NCBI RefSeq assembly: GCF_031456295.1
Contig: NZ_JAVDUJ010000001.1
Coordinates: 372,001-436,000 of the forward strand
Length of the DNA stretch: 64,000 nucleotides
Direction of reading: 5' to 3'
Source of the DNA: Arcanobacterium_A hippocoleae
GTDB taxonomy: Bacteria > Actinomycetota > Actinomycetes > Actinomycetales > Actinomycetaceae
Made by a program: the position numbers and the translations under genes. Each line of letters opens with the position of its first letter. Positions within the stretch are counted from its first letter, which is position 1. Under the pieces are notes generated by a model. It was not told where the DNA came from and ran no database searches. It worked only from the letters and a program-made list of their open reading frames with translations. Below are positions 44,939-56,000 of the stretch, piece by piece.

Positions 44939-46137
44939 TTCTCTCCAATAATTCTGAACCCATCTTGCTCACCGTCCCCGAGGGCGGAATCCCGCAGGTA
45001 ACGCATCATGATTTAGCCAAAGAACTGGCAGAACTTGCGAAGAGTACTGGTCCTTTCGCGGTTGATACTGAACGCGCAAGCGGCATTCGTTATTCGGATC
45101 GTGCTTATCTGGTGCAGATCAAACGATTTGATTCTAAAATCATCTTGCTTGATCCAGTTGGAATTGAAGATCAACTTTTCCCGCTTGCTAAACTCATGGA
45201 TGAAGAATGGATTCTACATGATGCAGCACAAGATTTACCTTCACTGGCAGAACTAGGTTTATTCCCAAAACGTATTTTTGATACCCAAATGGCAGCACTT
45301 TTACTCGGATTTGAAAAAGTCTCTTTAAAAGCAGTTATTGCGCATCTACTCGGATATGAGCTGGCAAAAGAACATTCAAATTCGGATTGGTCAATGCGCC
45401 CGATTCCGGCGCAGATGCGTGCATATGCTGCGCTTGATGTAGCTCTTTTACACGATTTACGCAACGAATTATCACAAATGCTCCACGATGCCAAACGTGA
45501 TACATGGTTTTTGCAAGAATGCGAAGCAATCCGCACAAGTAAACCACCCGCACCGAAACAGCAACCGTGGCGCAAAATTGCGAACCGCATTGAGATCAAA
45601 GACCGACGCGCTTTAGCAATGCTGAAAAACCTCTGGCAAATGCGGGATGAGTTGGCATGTGCACGTGATATTGCGCCAAGCAAACTGATCAGAAGTGAAA
45701 TTTTGGGTGAAATTGCACGACGTAAACCACGCTCGCTTGGCGAGATTACACATTCAACTTTGCTTCGACGCGGATCATTACGCGAATTTGCCCCAAACAT
45801 CTGGCAAGCAATCGCTGCTGCATGGAAAATCAAAACAGAAGATTTACCAGAAAGAAACTATGTTTCCCAACATCAGCCTTTTCCGCATCTCTCCACATGG
45901 GCAACGAAGAATCCTCCAGCAGCAGCACGCTATAGCGCACTTCGTACTAATATTTTCCAGCTCGCGGCAGATTTAGGAATTCGGCAAGATATCCTGCTCA
46001 AACCGAAAGTACAAAAGTCTATCGCCTGGAGCGGTTGGGCTTCAGCCACAGATTTAAGCGAGAAACTTTCCGATTTAGGCGCTCGACCATGGCAAATCGA
46101 GCAGTGTGCACAAGCCATCCTCGCTGCAGCTAAATGA
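44935..46137 (+). CDS. RNase D-like 3'-5' exonuclease with HRDC domains
   Basis: The product is 400 aa, starting at TTG that overlaps the DUF3000 stop. The DEDD exonuclease domain (about 20-190) has FAVDTERASGIR (first D and E), HDAAQDLPSL (second D) and YAALDVALLHDL (fourth D with Y). HRDC-type helices follow at about 220-295 and near the C-terminus. It likely trims tRNA or other stable RNA 3' ends. It is the last gene of the DUF3000 pair and ends near the convergent dxs. A strong terminator lies 19 bases on, inside dxs. Confidence 0.9.
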   Translation: MILSNNSEPILLTVPEGGIPQVTHHDLAKELAELAKSTGPFAVDTERASGIRYSDRAYLVQIKRFDSKIILLDPVGIEDQLFPLAKLMDEEWILHDAAQDLPSLAELGLFPKRIFDTQMAALLLGFEKVSLKAVIAHLLGYELAKEHSNSDWSMRPIPAQMRAYAALDVALLHDLRNELSQMLHDAKRDTWFLQECEAIRTSKPPAPKQQPWRKIANRIEIKDRRALAMLKNLWQMRDELACARDIAPSKLIRSEILGEIARRKPRSLGEITHSTLLRRGSLREFAPNIWQAIAAAWKIKTEDLPERNYVSQHQPFPHLSTWATKNPPAAARYSALRTNIFQLAADLGIRQDILLKPKVQKSIAWSGWASATDLSEKLSDLGARPWQIEQCAQAILAAAK

Positions 46138-46150
46138 TTTATCAGCGTCA

Positions 46151-48052
46151 TTACAAAGTGATATTTTCAGATTTGAAAATATCACTTATTGTTTTTGCAA
46201 GCGCAGGTGAATCGATACCCTGCTGCTGCAGCAGTGACTCGCGTGAATCGTGGCGCAAAAATTCTTTCCTGATTCCAAGATTAACCACTGGAGTAAAGAC
46301 TCCCCGGGCACGCAAAATTCGCGATATTTCTGTGCCAATACCGCCAGCTACAATACCATCTTCAACCGTTACAACGGCTTTCGCAGTACTTGCAAGCGAA
46401 AGCAATGATTCAGAAATCGGTAATGCCCAACGCGGATCAACTATTTTCACTGGAAGATTTTCAGGCAAATATTTAATCGCATCCACTGCTGTTTGCACCA
46501 TTGGCCCGTAGCTCACGATAAGCAAAGATTCATCTACAGCATCTGTATTCGCTTCGTAAATCAAATCTACACCGTCAATTGTACGAAGTGCTGGCAAAGG
46601 CAGTGGTAATTCTCCTTTCGGATAACGGATCACAGTAGGCGCTGCAAGATTTACAGATTCTTGCAAAAGCTTACGCAGCTGCTGTTCATCTCGCGGAATT
46701 GCCAGATGCAAGCCTGGTATGATCGTCCCAATCGCCAAATCCCACATCCCATTATGGGAAGGACCGTCATCACCGGTGATTCCAGCACGATCAAGGCAAA
46801 TAGTGACGGGAGCCTGATGCAATGCAACGTCCATGAGTAACTGATCAAATGCGCGATTCAAAAAGGTTGCATAGAGCGCTACTATTGGCCGATATCCACT
46901 GTGCGCCAATCCTGCTGCCATTGTGATCGCATGCTGTTCGGCAATCCCAGCATCAATTACCCGCTGCGGAAATTCTTGCTGCATCAGAGCCAAACCCACT
47001 GGATACATCATTGCAGCCGTCACGCCAAGGATCCGTTTGTCTTTGCGTGCAAGCTGCACGATTTCATCAGCGAATACTTTCGTCCAACCAAAGCGTGATG
47101 CGACTACTGGCAAGCCAGTTTCCGGATGAATCACCCCCACTGCGTGAAAATGATCTTCAGTATTTTCTTCTGCCGGTTTATATCCGCGCCCCTTCTCGGT
47201 AACTGTATGCACCACAACTGGCCCACCATAATTCTTTGCCATTGTAAAAGCTTCGGATAGTTGTGTAATGTCATGTCCGTCAACTGGCCCAAGATATTTT
47301 AGCCGGAGTGAATCAAAAATACCTGCATCAAAAAAGACATCCTTCAACCCGTGTTTTAAGCCGCGCAAGGCGTCATAGGCAAATTTTCCCGGATTTCCAG
47401 CATTTTGCAGCTGTTCTTTACCCCAATCGAGGAACTCTTCATACTTTTTATTTACCCGCATATTATCGAGTTTGCGAGCTACATCCAAGCGGCGCATAAA
47501 TCCACCAACAGTCGGTGAATATGAACGCCCATTATCATTTATCACAATCACGATCGGACGATTCGGATCTTCAGCAATATTATTCAACGCTTCCCAAGCC
47601 ATTCCGCCAGTTAAAGCACCATCTCCGATGACGGCAACTACGCAATGTGGATCGTTCGCAAGTTGCTTCCCACGAGCGATCCCATCTGCCCATGAAAGCG
47701 ATGTTGTTGCATGTGAATTTTCAACCACATCGTGCACTGACTCTGCGCGTGAGGGATATCCGGAAAGTCCACCTGCATGACGCAGATTTGTAAAATCTTT
47801 GCGTCCAGTCAAAATTTTATGCACATAAGCTTGGTGACCAGTATCGAAAATTATTGCATCAGCTGGTGAATCAAATACGCGATGCAAAGCGATCGTAAGC
47901 TCTACTACTCCGAGATTCGGTCCGAGATGCCCGCCGGTCTGGGCGACATTCGTGATCAAAAATTGCCTGATTTCAGCTGCTAATTTTGGCAGCATAGATG
48001 CCGGTAGTTTTTTCAAATCTGCTGGTCTATCGATTGAGCTCAGTATGCTCAT
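46151..48052 (-). CDS. dxs: 1-deoxy-D-xylulose-5-phosphate synthase
   Basis: The product is 633 aa and makes DXP from pyruvate and glyceraldehyde 3-phosphate in the MEP isoprenoid route. The thiamine diphosphate site GDGALTGGMAWEALNNIA lies near 143-160. VHTVTEKGRGYKPAE near 280 and DAGIAEQHAITMAAGLA near 370 (with the conserved Glu) are present. The C-terminal transketolase domain ends with VTVEDGIVAGGIGTEI. It is convergent with the RNase D gene, 13 bases apart. A plus-strand terminator is embedded in its last codons. Confidence 0.96.
   Translation of the reverse strand: MSILSSIDRPADLKKLPASMLPKLAAEIRQFLITNVAQTGGHLGPNLGVVELTIALHRVFDSPADAIIFDTGHQAYVHKILTGRKDFTNLRHAGGLSGYPSRAESVHDVVENSHATTSLSWADGIARGKQLANDPHCVVAVIGDGALTGGMAWEALNNIAEDPNRPIVIVINDNGRSYSPTVGGFMRRLDVARKLDNMRVNKKYEEFLDWGKEQLQNAGNPGKFAYDALRGLKHGLKDVFFDAGIFDSLRLKYLGPVDGHDITQLSEAFTMAKNYGGPVVVHTVTEKGRGYKPAEENTEDHFHAVGVIHPETGLPVVASRFGWTKVFADEIVQLARKDKRILGVTAAMMYPVGLALMQQEFPQRVIDAGIAEQHAITMAAGLAHSGYRPIVALYATFLNRAFDQLLMDVALHQAPVTICLDRAGITGDDGPSHNGMWDLAIGTIIPGLHLAIPRDEQQLRKLLQESVNLAAPTVIRYPKGELPLPLPALRTIDGVDLIYEANTDAVDESLLIVSYGPMVQTAVDAIKYLPENLPVKIVDPRWALPISESLLSLASTAKAVVTVEDGIVAGGIGTEISRILRARGVFTPVVNLGIRKEFLRHDSRESLLQQQGIDSPALAKTISDIFKSENITL
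46156..46196 (+). terminator. Terminator of the RNase D operon embedded in dxs
   Basis: A 13-bp perfect stem (46156-46168 with 46175-46187, six-base loop) is followed on the plus strand by ATTGTTTTT. It ends plus-strand transcription. Its bases also encode the last residues of dxs (ISDIFKSENITL). Confidence 0.85.
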
Positions 48053-48171
48053 CCGTACGCCTCACTCACCAAATATCGATTCACCATCACGCGGCATGGC
48101 ACAAAATTTCTTTCCTATTCTATGCAATTTAACGCAAAGTTTCATTTTTCGGGATCAGAAAATTGGGTGCG

Positions 48172-48204
48172 GCGAATCAATGCAGCTGATTCACAGCACC
48201 CAAT
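48172..48204 (-). terminator. Terminator after acnA
   Basis: ATTGGGTGC (48172-48180) pairs with GCACCCAAT (48196-48204), with an inner GAATCA/TGATTC stem. On the minus strand it is followed by TTTTC, about 20 bases past the acnA stop. Confidence 0.75.
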
Positions 48205-48223
48205 CGGCAAGTACAAAAACGGA

Positions 48224-50902
48224 TCAGTCCGTTCTTGCAAGGTTGCGTAATACGTATTGCAAAATTCCACCATTGCGATAATAGTCTGCCTCACCAGGCG
48301 TATCAATACGCACTCTGGCAGCAAATTCAATCCGCTTTCCGGTAGCTCCGACGGCTAACACAACTACATTTTGCGGCGTGATTCCTTTATTCAGTTCGCT
48401 GATCCCGGTGATTGAAATTTCCTCAGTGCCATCCAAACCGAGCGATTCCGCATTTTCTCCCTCCGGGAATTGCAGTGGAAGCACACCCATTCCAATCAGA
48501 TTCGAGCGATGGATCCGTTCAAATGATTCGCAAATCACAGCTTTCACTCCAAGTAGTGCAGTCCCTTTGGCTGCCCAATCGCGCGATGATCCAGATCCGT
48601 ATTCTTTCCCACCAATCACCACAAGTGGCACATTTTCTTTCGCATATGCTTGTGCTGCATCAAAAATAGTTTCTTGCTCACCAGTTAAAAAATTCATTGT
48701 ATATCCGCCTTCAACTCCATTGAGCAGCTGATTTTTCAAGCGAATATTGGCAAAAGTACCCCGAATCATCACTTCATGATTCCCCCGCCGTGAACCGTAC
48801 GAATTGAAATCTTTCGGTTCTACACCATGAGCGGAAAGATACTTTCCGGCTGGCGAATCGGCTTTGATTACTCCAGCTGGTGAAATATGATCAGTGGTGA
48901 CCGAATCACCGAGTTTTGCAAGTACTCGTGCCTTGAAAATATCTTCTACCGGCGTAAGATCCATAGTTAATCCGGTGAAATAAGTGGGCTTACGGATATA
49001 AGTAGATTCTTCATTCCAGGTAAAGATTTCACTTGCTGGCGTATCCAATGCTTGCCATCTTGCATCGCCCGAAAAGACGGAATCATAATTACGAGCATAC
49101 ATTTGCGCATCAATCGCCACTTCGATAGTTTTTTGCACATCTTGCGGATCAGGCCAAATATCGCGAAGATAAACATCGGTTCCGTCAAAATCCTGCCCTA
49201 AAGGCTGCGTTGCAAAATCGAAATTCATTGTGCCAGCAAGCGCATAAGCGATCACTAACGGCGGGGACGCCAAATAATTCATTTTCACATCCGGATTGAT
49301 GCGCCCTTCAAAATTCCGATTCCCTGAAAGTACAGAGACGACGGTAAGTTCATGATCATTTACAGCTGCACTTATTTCTGGCGCCAACGGCCCCGAATTG
49401 CCAATACATGTTGCGCACCCATATCCAACAAGATTAAATCCGAGGGATTCCAATGCTGGCCAAAGTCCGGCTTGTGCATAATAATCCGTTACTACTTTCG
49501 ATCCTGGCGCAAGTGAAGTTTTTACCCACGGCTTTACTTTTAATCCTCTATCAACGGCATTCTTTGCAAGCAGTGCTGCCGCAAGCATCACTGATGGATT
49601 CGATGTATTCGTACATGATGTGATCGAGGCAATTACTACATCACCATTTTGCAGCTGCGTATTTTCGCCATTCGCAAGTTGCACTTTCACCGGATCGGAT
49701 GTGGAATTTTCTGCCCGATAAGCCGGCTCGGCAAGCTGATAAGCAGCTTTTGCCTGCGTCAATTCGATCCGATCCTGCGGACGTTTCGGGCCTGCAATCG
49801 AAGGCACCACGGACGCCAAATCAAGCTCTAAATATTCCGAATATTTTACTTCCCGCTTCGGATCATGCCATAAACCCTGTATTTTCGCATAGGCTTCGAT
49901 CAACGCGATTTTCGCTGCATCTCTGCCAGTCAGTCGCAAATAATCAAGTGTAATTTCGTCGATTGGGAAAATCGCAGCAGTAGAGCCAAATTCTGGACTC
50001 ATATTACCGATTGTCGCACGATTTGCAAGCGGCACTTGTGCCACACCGTCACCGTAAAACTCGACAAATTTTCCAACTACCCCGTGTTCACGCAGCTTTT
50101 GTGTAATCGTGAGCACGACATCGGTAGCTGTGGCACCAGCAGGAATTTCCCCACTTAATTTGAAACCGACTACTTGTGGGATCAGCATCGAAATGGGCTG
50201 CCCCAGCATTGCTGCTTCAGCTTCGATTCCGCCCACTCCCCAACCAAGCACACCCAGACCGTTGATCATCGTAGTATGCGAATCAGTACCGACACAAGTA
50301 TCGGGATAGACGAGCATTTCACCGTCTTTTTCACAAGCCATTGTGACACGCGCGAGATATTCGAGATTTACCTGATGCACGATCCCGGTACCTGGCGGTA
50401 CAACCCGAAAGTTTTCAAATGCACCTTGCCCCCAGCGCAAGAATTGATAGCGCTCGGCATTGCGTTGATATTCCAAATCCATATTTCGCGTGAGTGCATC
50501 GCTTCGCCCAGAAATATCAATTTGCACTGAATGATCAATAACCATTTCAGCTGGATTGAGCGGATTTATTTGCTCAGGATCGCTACCGAGAGCAAGCATT
50601 GCTTCGCGCATCGCAGCTAAATCGACCACGCACGGTACACCGGTAAAATCTTGCATCACGACTCGTGCCGGGGTGAATTGAATTTCTTGATTCGGCTCAG
50701 CATCCGCATCCCAATTTGCCAACGCTCGGATATGGGCCTCAGTTACGTTCGCGCCGTCTTCAGTGCGGAGTAAATTTTCTGCAAGCACCTTCAGCGAATA
50801 TGGCAATTTTTCCAAACCTGGCACTGCCGTTAAGGAGTAATAGGTGTGATCGGTTGATCCTACACGCAGAATTTGCTTTGCGCCAAAGGTATTCTTGCTC
50901 AT
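48224..50902 (-). CDS. acnA: Aconitate hydratase A
   Basis: The product is 892 aa, normal for AcnA. I start at ATG 50902 because AGGAG lies seven bases upstream and MSKNTFGAKQ is the usual N-terminus; the open frame reaches 50998. It interconverts citrate and isocitrate. Fe-S cluster ligands are seen in ITSCTNTSNPSVM near 430 and GYGCATCIGNSGPL near 495. VGTDSHTTMINGLGVLGWGVGG near 205 and KEYGSGSSRDWAAKG near 770 bind substrate. It has a terminator behind it and a 5' leader of up to 400 bases with no gene. Confidence 0.97.
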   Translation of the reverse strand: MSKNTFGAKQILRVGSTDHTYYSLTAVPGLEKLPYSLKVLAENLLRTEDGANVTEAHIRALANWDADAEPNQEIQFTPARVVMQDFTGVPCVVDLAAMREAMLALGSDPEQINPLNPAEMVIDHSVQIDISGRSDALTRNMDLEYQRNAERYQFLRWGQGAFENFRVVPPGTGIVHQVNLEYLARVTMACEKDGEMLVYPDTCVGTDSHTTMINGLGVLGWGVGGIEAEAAMLGQPISMLIPQVVGFKLSGEIPAGATATDVVLTITQKLREHGVVGKFVEFYGDGVAQVPLANRATIGNMSPEFGSTAAIFPIDEITLDYLRLTGRDAAKIALIEAYAKIQGLWHDPKREVKYSEYLELDLASVVPSIAGPKRPQDRIELTQAKAAYQLAEPAYRAENSTSDPVKVQLANGENTQLQNGDVVIASITSCTNTSNPSVMLAAALLAKNAVDRGLKVKPWVKTSLAPGSKVVTDYYAQAGLWPALESLGFNLVGYGCATCIGNSGPLAPEISAAVNDHELTVVSVLSGNRNFEGRINPDVKMNYLASPPLVIAYALAGTMNFDFATQPLGQDFDGTDVYLRDIWPDPQDVQKTIEVAIDAQMYARNYDSVFSGDARWQALDTPASEIFTWNEESTYIRKPTYFTGLTMDLTPVEDIFKARVLAKLGDSVTTDHISPAGVIKADSPAGKYLSAHGVEPKDFNSYGSRRGNHEVMIRGTFANIRLKNQLLNGVEGGYTMNFLTGEQETIFDAAQAYAKENVPLVVIGGKEYGSGSSRDWAAKGTALLGVKAVICESFERIHRSNLIGMGVLPLQFPEGENAESLGLDGTEEISITGISELNKGITPQNVVVLAVGATGKRIEFAARVRIDTPGEADYYRNGGILQYVLRNLARTD

Positions 50903-51225
50903 CGTGAAGCTCCTTGAAAATCTGGATCTCCCAGAAATTATTTCGCCGCCTCCGTCAGATGAACGGACTGGCGAGATTTCATCTTTCTTATGCACCACCC
51001 TACCACTTATCTTGATATCGAGAGACTAATTTGCCATTCTAACCAAAGCTTTTACGTAAGGAAATACGCGCGTTTTTCCAAGCTGATCTTGCAAGCAAAA
51101 TGCGCTTCTCAAATAATTACCGGGTATTTTCAGATCCAAAGGCGCATCCAGCAATATCCGACCACGCTTTCGCCAGAGCAACAGCACTGTTTGCTAGTGA
51201 TCGCAACACAAGGAAAGCTGAACTA
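50903..51225. other. Intergenic region between fhs and acnA
   Basis: No gene is supported. It should contain the acnA promoter and leader on the minus strand. An imperfect dyad around 51174-51192 (AACAG, CA, CTGTT core) might be an operator, but I cannot assign a regulator. The far end carries the likely fhs terminator. Confidence 0.4.
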
Positions 51226-51259
51226 ACGGCGCGAATTTCCAAATGTAAACCCGCGCCGT
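51226..51259 (-). terminator. Probable terminator after fhs
   Basis: ACGGCGCG (51226-51233) pairs with CGCGCCGT (51252-51259), and the inner TTT/AAA bases extend the stem. It lies about 45 bases past the fhs stop. The T-run on the minus strand is weak. Confidence 0.5.
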
Positions 51260-51302
51260 CCCTAATTTTCAACAACTCAGATCAAAATCTGGCACCCAAA
51301 AA

Positions 51303-52985
51303 TTAGAATAAGCCGAGAATTTTCCCATCCTCAGAAACATCAATCGCATTTGCAGCAGGATTTTTCGGTAAACCAGGCATGGTAAGCAAGGTCCCGACAT
51401 AAGCAACGACGAATCCAGCACCAGCATTTACTTTCACATTTCGCACATGTATCTGGAAATCAGCTGGCGCCCCCAACAGTTTCGGATCATCTGAAAAACT
51501 GTATTGCGTTTTCGCAACACACACGGGGAGATCGCCAAATCCGAGCTCCGTGAGCTGCGCAATCTCACGACGCGCAACAGCAGATATTTCAACAGCTTTT
51601 CCGCCATATACCTTCCGCACCAAAGCATCAAGTTTCGCTTCGATCGGCGCATCCAGGTCGTAAGCAAATCGCAGCTTTACTGGTTCCGTTTGAGCTTCAC
51701 ACAAACGCACCACTTCGCGCGCCAACTCCGTTCCCCCAGCTCCACCTTTTGCCCACACATCAGAACGGACAAGATTTACACCAAGCTTCGCACATTCATC
51801 AGTTGCGAGCTCGATTTCAGCTTCGGTGTCGGTCGGAAAAATATTTAATGCAACGGCAACTGGCATCCCAAAAATTTCGCGAAGATTCGTGATATGCCGC
51901 AGCAGATTTGGCAGACCTGCCTGCAAGGCAGGCAGATTCTCGCTTTCAAGATCCGTTTTCGCCATCCCACCATGCATTTTCAAGGCCCGAATCGTGGCAA
52001 CAACTACTGCACAATCTGGCTGCAGCCCACTGAGACGACATTTGATATCAAGGAATTTTTCCGCGCCCAGATCAGCGCCAAAACCAGCCTCAGTAACCGT
52101 GTAATCACCGATGCTGCGCGCCATCTTTGTCGCAATTACTGAATTACAACCGTGCGCAATATTTGCAAAGGGGCCACCGTGAATGATTACCGGTGTACCT
52201 GCAAGAGTTTGCACAAGATTCGGCTTAAATGCATCTTTTAGCAGCGCCGTCATCGCCCCCGCAGCTTGCAAATCATTCGCCGTGACCGGTTCTTGCCGCT
52301 TATTGTATGCCACGATTATTTTTCCGAGTCGCTGCTTCAGATCTGCCAGTGAATTTGCAAGGCAAAAAATTGCCATTACTTCCGTGGCGACGGTGATTTC
52401 AAATCCGTCTTCGCGCACAACACCATCGGTGGCTCTGCCCATTCCGTCCACGATATTACGTAATTGCCGGTCATTCATATCGACACAGCGTTTGATCACT
52501 ATTTTCTTCGGATCGATCGCAAGATCATTCCCTTGATAAATATGATTATCAAGCATTGCACAAAGCAAATTATTTGCCGCCGAGATTGCGTGAAAATCGC
52601 CGGTAAAATGCAGATTAATATCTTCCATTGGGAGCACTTGCGCATATCCACCCCCGCACGCTCCACCTTTCATCCCAAAGACAGGGCCAAGTGAGGGCTC
52701 ACGCAATGCCACGCAGACTTTCTTCCCGATTTGCGCAAGACCGTCAGCAAGCCCGATCGTGGTAGTGGTTTTGCCTTCACCAGCAGGCGTCGGAGACATC
52801 GCCGTAACCAGCACAAGCTTATTATTCGCGATGCGATTTTCATCAATCGCAGCCAAATCTAGTTTTGCTTTGTAATGCCCATACGGCTCATAAAGCTCAC
52901 TTCCAATGCCATTTTTTGCGGCAATTTCAGTTATTTTTTGCGGTTGCGCTGCCTGCGCAATTTCAATATCGCTGAGAAAAGTCAT
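51303..52985 (-). CDS. fhs: Formate-tetrahydrofolate ligase
   Basis: The product is 560 aa from ATG 52985 (MTFLSDIEIAQ), the standard N-terminus and length; the open frame extends to 53198 through unconserved sequence. It makes 10-formyl-THF from formate, THF and ATP. The P-loop TPAGEGKTTTTIGLADGLA lies near 61-79, and EPSLGPVFGMKGGACGGGYAQV near 95-116 is characteristic. It is the last gene of the purine block. PurN and the AICAR transformylase encoded upstream both consume 10-formyl-THF, so the position makes sense. Confidence 0.96.
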   Translation of the reverse strand: MTFLSDIEIAQAAQPQKITEIAAKNGIGSELYEPYGHYKAKLDLAAIDENRIANNKLVLVTAMSPTPAGEGKTTTTIGLADGLAQIGKKVCVALREPSLGPVFGMKGGACGGGYAQVLPMEDINLHFTGDFHAISAANNLLCAMLDNHIYQGNDLAIDPKKIVIKRCVDMNDRQLRNIVDGMGRATDGVVREDGFEITVATEVMAIFCLANSLADLKQRLGKIIVAYNKRQEPVTANDLQAAGAMTALLKDAFKPNLVQTLAGTPVIIHGGPFANIAHGCNSVIATKMARSIGDYTVTEAGFGADLGAEKFLDIKCRLSGLQPDCAVVVATIRALKMHGGMAKTDLESENLPALQAGLPNLLRHITNLREIFGMPVAVALNIFPTDTEAEIELATDECAKLGVNLVRSDVWAKGGAGGTELAREVVRLCEAQTEPVKLRFAYDLDAPIEAKLDALVRKVYGGKAVEISAVARREIAQLTELGFGDLPVCVAKTQYSFSDDPKLLGAPADFQIHVRNVKVNAGAGFVVAYVGTLLTMPGLPKNPAANAIDVSEDGKILGLF

Positions 52986-53022
52986 GGTTATCTTCTTTCG
53001 TTTCCACTTGTGGCAAAGATTT

Positions 53023-56000
53023 TCAGCAACTGCGAGCTGACGCATTTTCTGGATTTTGGAAATATGCGACGGCTGATGCAAAAATTTGCATATCGTATTC
53101 GCCAGGCACATTTTGATAGGTACCCTGACTGAACCGTTCGCTGTGCCCCATTTTCCCAAATACACGCCCACAATCAGAGATAATCCCCTCAATTGCAAGG
53201 TATGAATTGTTCGGATTCACCGCGATATTAGAAGTAGGTGTGCCATTTCGATCAACGTATTGCGTTGCAATATTTTTTTCTGGCACATCGCCGACAATCC
53301 GCCCTTCACCATGTGAAATCGGCACCTGATACACTGCGCCCAATGGCACTTTTTGCAGCCATGGACTCGTGTTATTACAGACCCGTACATTCACGATCGA
53401 GGATTGATGCCGTCCGATAGTATTATGCGCAAGTGTTGGCATATTCGCATTCGGTTCCATAATTTTTCCGCCCGGAAGCATACCGAGCTTGATCAGAGCC
53501 TGGAACCCATTGCAGATCCCGCCAATCAATCCGTTGCGTTCATTGAGTAGACGATCGATTTCAGTAGCTACCTTTGCATTGCGCAGGAAGGAAGTAATAA
53601 ATTTTGCCGACCCATCTGGCTCATCTCCGCCTGAGAAACCGCCCGGCAGGAAAAGAATCTGTGATTGGGCAAGTGCCGCAGCAAAATCGTCGATACTTTG
53701 CTCAATATCAGCCACACTGAGATTCTTGATCACGATAATCTGAGTTTGTGCGCCCGCTTTTTCCCAAGCACGCTGCGTATCATATTCGCAATTTGTACCA
53801 GGGAACACTGGAATCAATACGCGTGGACGGGAAATTTGCGGACCGCGATACTTATTTACCGCTCCTCCATTTTCAATCACCGGATAGATATGATCCTCCG
53901 CTGCAATATGATTCTCTGTGGCATGTACTGGATAAACCGGCTCAAGTTTCGCTTCATAACCTTGCTGGATCTGATCTATTTGCACACTTTCGCCATTTGC
54001 CCGCAACTCGTATTGCGTAATGACGGTACCGATTTCGATGGCTTCAAGCCATTCATTCCCAGCAAGTTCAGTAATAGCTACTTCCGCTGGAACTGAAACC
54101 AAGAATCCTCCACAAATATTGCTAAAGCCCATTTCCGGCATGAAATCTGAGGTGAACTCGATGCCGAGTCGATTGCCGAGAGCCATCTTGAATGCTGCCG
54201 CAAAAAGCGGAGTATTGGTCAAAGAATATGCGCTGCGCACATTCTTGGTGGCGAAAAATTCTACCACTTCCTGGAAATACGAACGCAAGGGATCCTTCCC
54301 TGCAGATGGTTTGATTAAAACAACCTTCTCTCCAGCGCTCTTCAATTCGGGCGAGATCACAGCTTCCAGTTTCGTCAGCGAGACGGCAAAGGACACGAGC
54401 GTTGGAATCACCTCAAGATCCTCGAAAGTGCCACTCATCGAATCTTTACCACCGATTGCTGCCATCCCTAAATCCAACTGGGCTTGGAATGCACCCATTA
54501 ACGCCGCAAACGGCATCCCCCATTTTGCTTTATCCTGCCCCAGTGACGGGAAGTACTCTTGGAAGCTGAGATGGACTTGCGCTAAATCGCCACCGACTGC
54601 AATCACCTTTGCAACCGAATCAACCACAGCTTCATATGCTCCACGATAAGGATCTATCCGGCTCAGAACTGGGTTGAAACCATAAGCCATCACCGAGCAG
54701 GTATGCGTATCTCCCCGCAATACTGGAAGTTTATGCACCATCGCTTGCGTCGGCGTTTTTTGATATTTTCCGCCTAAGGGCATCAGCACTGTATTTGCAC
54801 CAATAGATGCATCAAATTGCTGAATCAGCCCTTCCTTAGCACAATGATTCAGCTCTTGCATCATTGCTTCGAGTCTCTGCCCCCAGCTATTTGCTGCAGG
54901 CACAGTAGTTGACTCTGCCTCAGCTGCACTAAAACTCGAAAAATCAGGTACTGCAACATCGTTTTGCTTTTCCGCACCATTCGTGTCAAGGAAAGAACGC
55001 TCCAGCCGCACTACCTCTTGACCCCGAAAGCTCATTTTCAATACTGGCTCGGCAGTAACTTCGGCTACAACGGCATACCGCAAGTTTTCTTCCCCGCAAT
55101 ACTTTCCAAGAGCTGGCAAATCTTTTGCCGCAATCACCAGTGCCATTCGCTCTTGCGATTCGCTCACAGCAAGTTCTGTCGCATTGAGCCCTTCATACTT
55201 CTTGTACACCGCATCAAGCCGGATATCGAGCCCTGCTGCAAGTTCGCCAACAGCTACGCATACACCACCTGCACCAAAGTCATTACATTTCTTTACCAGC
55301 TGCGTTACTTCCGGACGTCGGAAAAGCCGCTGCAATTTACGTTCTTCAGGAGCATTCCCTTTTTGTACTTGGGCTCCGCATTCAGCTACTGATTCGAGCT
55401 TATGTGCACGCGATGAGCCAGTTGCACCACCAATTCCATCACGACCAGTAGCCCCACCAACAAGGACTACCAAATCGCCCGGAAGTGGCTTTGCACGCTG
55501 GATCTGAGCAGCCTTCACAGCTCCCAGCACTCCACCAATTTCGAGCCGCTTAGCAGCATACGATGGATCATAGATTTCATCAATAAATGAGGTAGCCAAC
55601 CCGATTTGATTACCATATGAAGAATAACCGTCAGCAGCCGTGGTGACGATTTTCCGCTGCGGTAGCTTTCCAGGCAGTGTTTGGGAAAGCGGAGTAAGCG
55701 GATTGGCTGCACCCGTCACTCGCATTGCCGCATACACGTATGCGCGCCCAGAAAGCGGATCGCGAATTGCTCCGCCAATACACGTAGCAGCACCACCAAA
55801 AGGCTCGATTTCGGTTGGATGATTGTGTGTTTCGTTCTTAAACAGTAAGAGCCAATCTTCATCTTGCCCGTCTACATCCACAGTAACTTTGATCGTACAA
55901 GCATTGATTTCATCAGATTCATCGAGTTGCGCCAGTTTCCCGCTACGGCGCAAATGTTTCATCGCCATCGTCGCAATATTCATCAGCGTCACAGGACGCT

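Noticed and set aside
45171..45833. 220-codon minus-strand ORF opposite the RNase D gene
   Set aside because: The RNase D motifs on the plus strand are clear. The antisense product is Ser/Arg/Cys-rich and matches no family.
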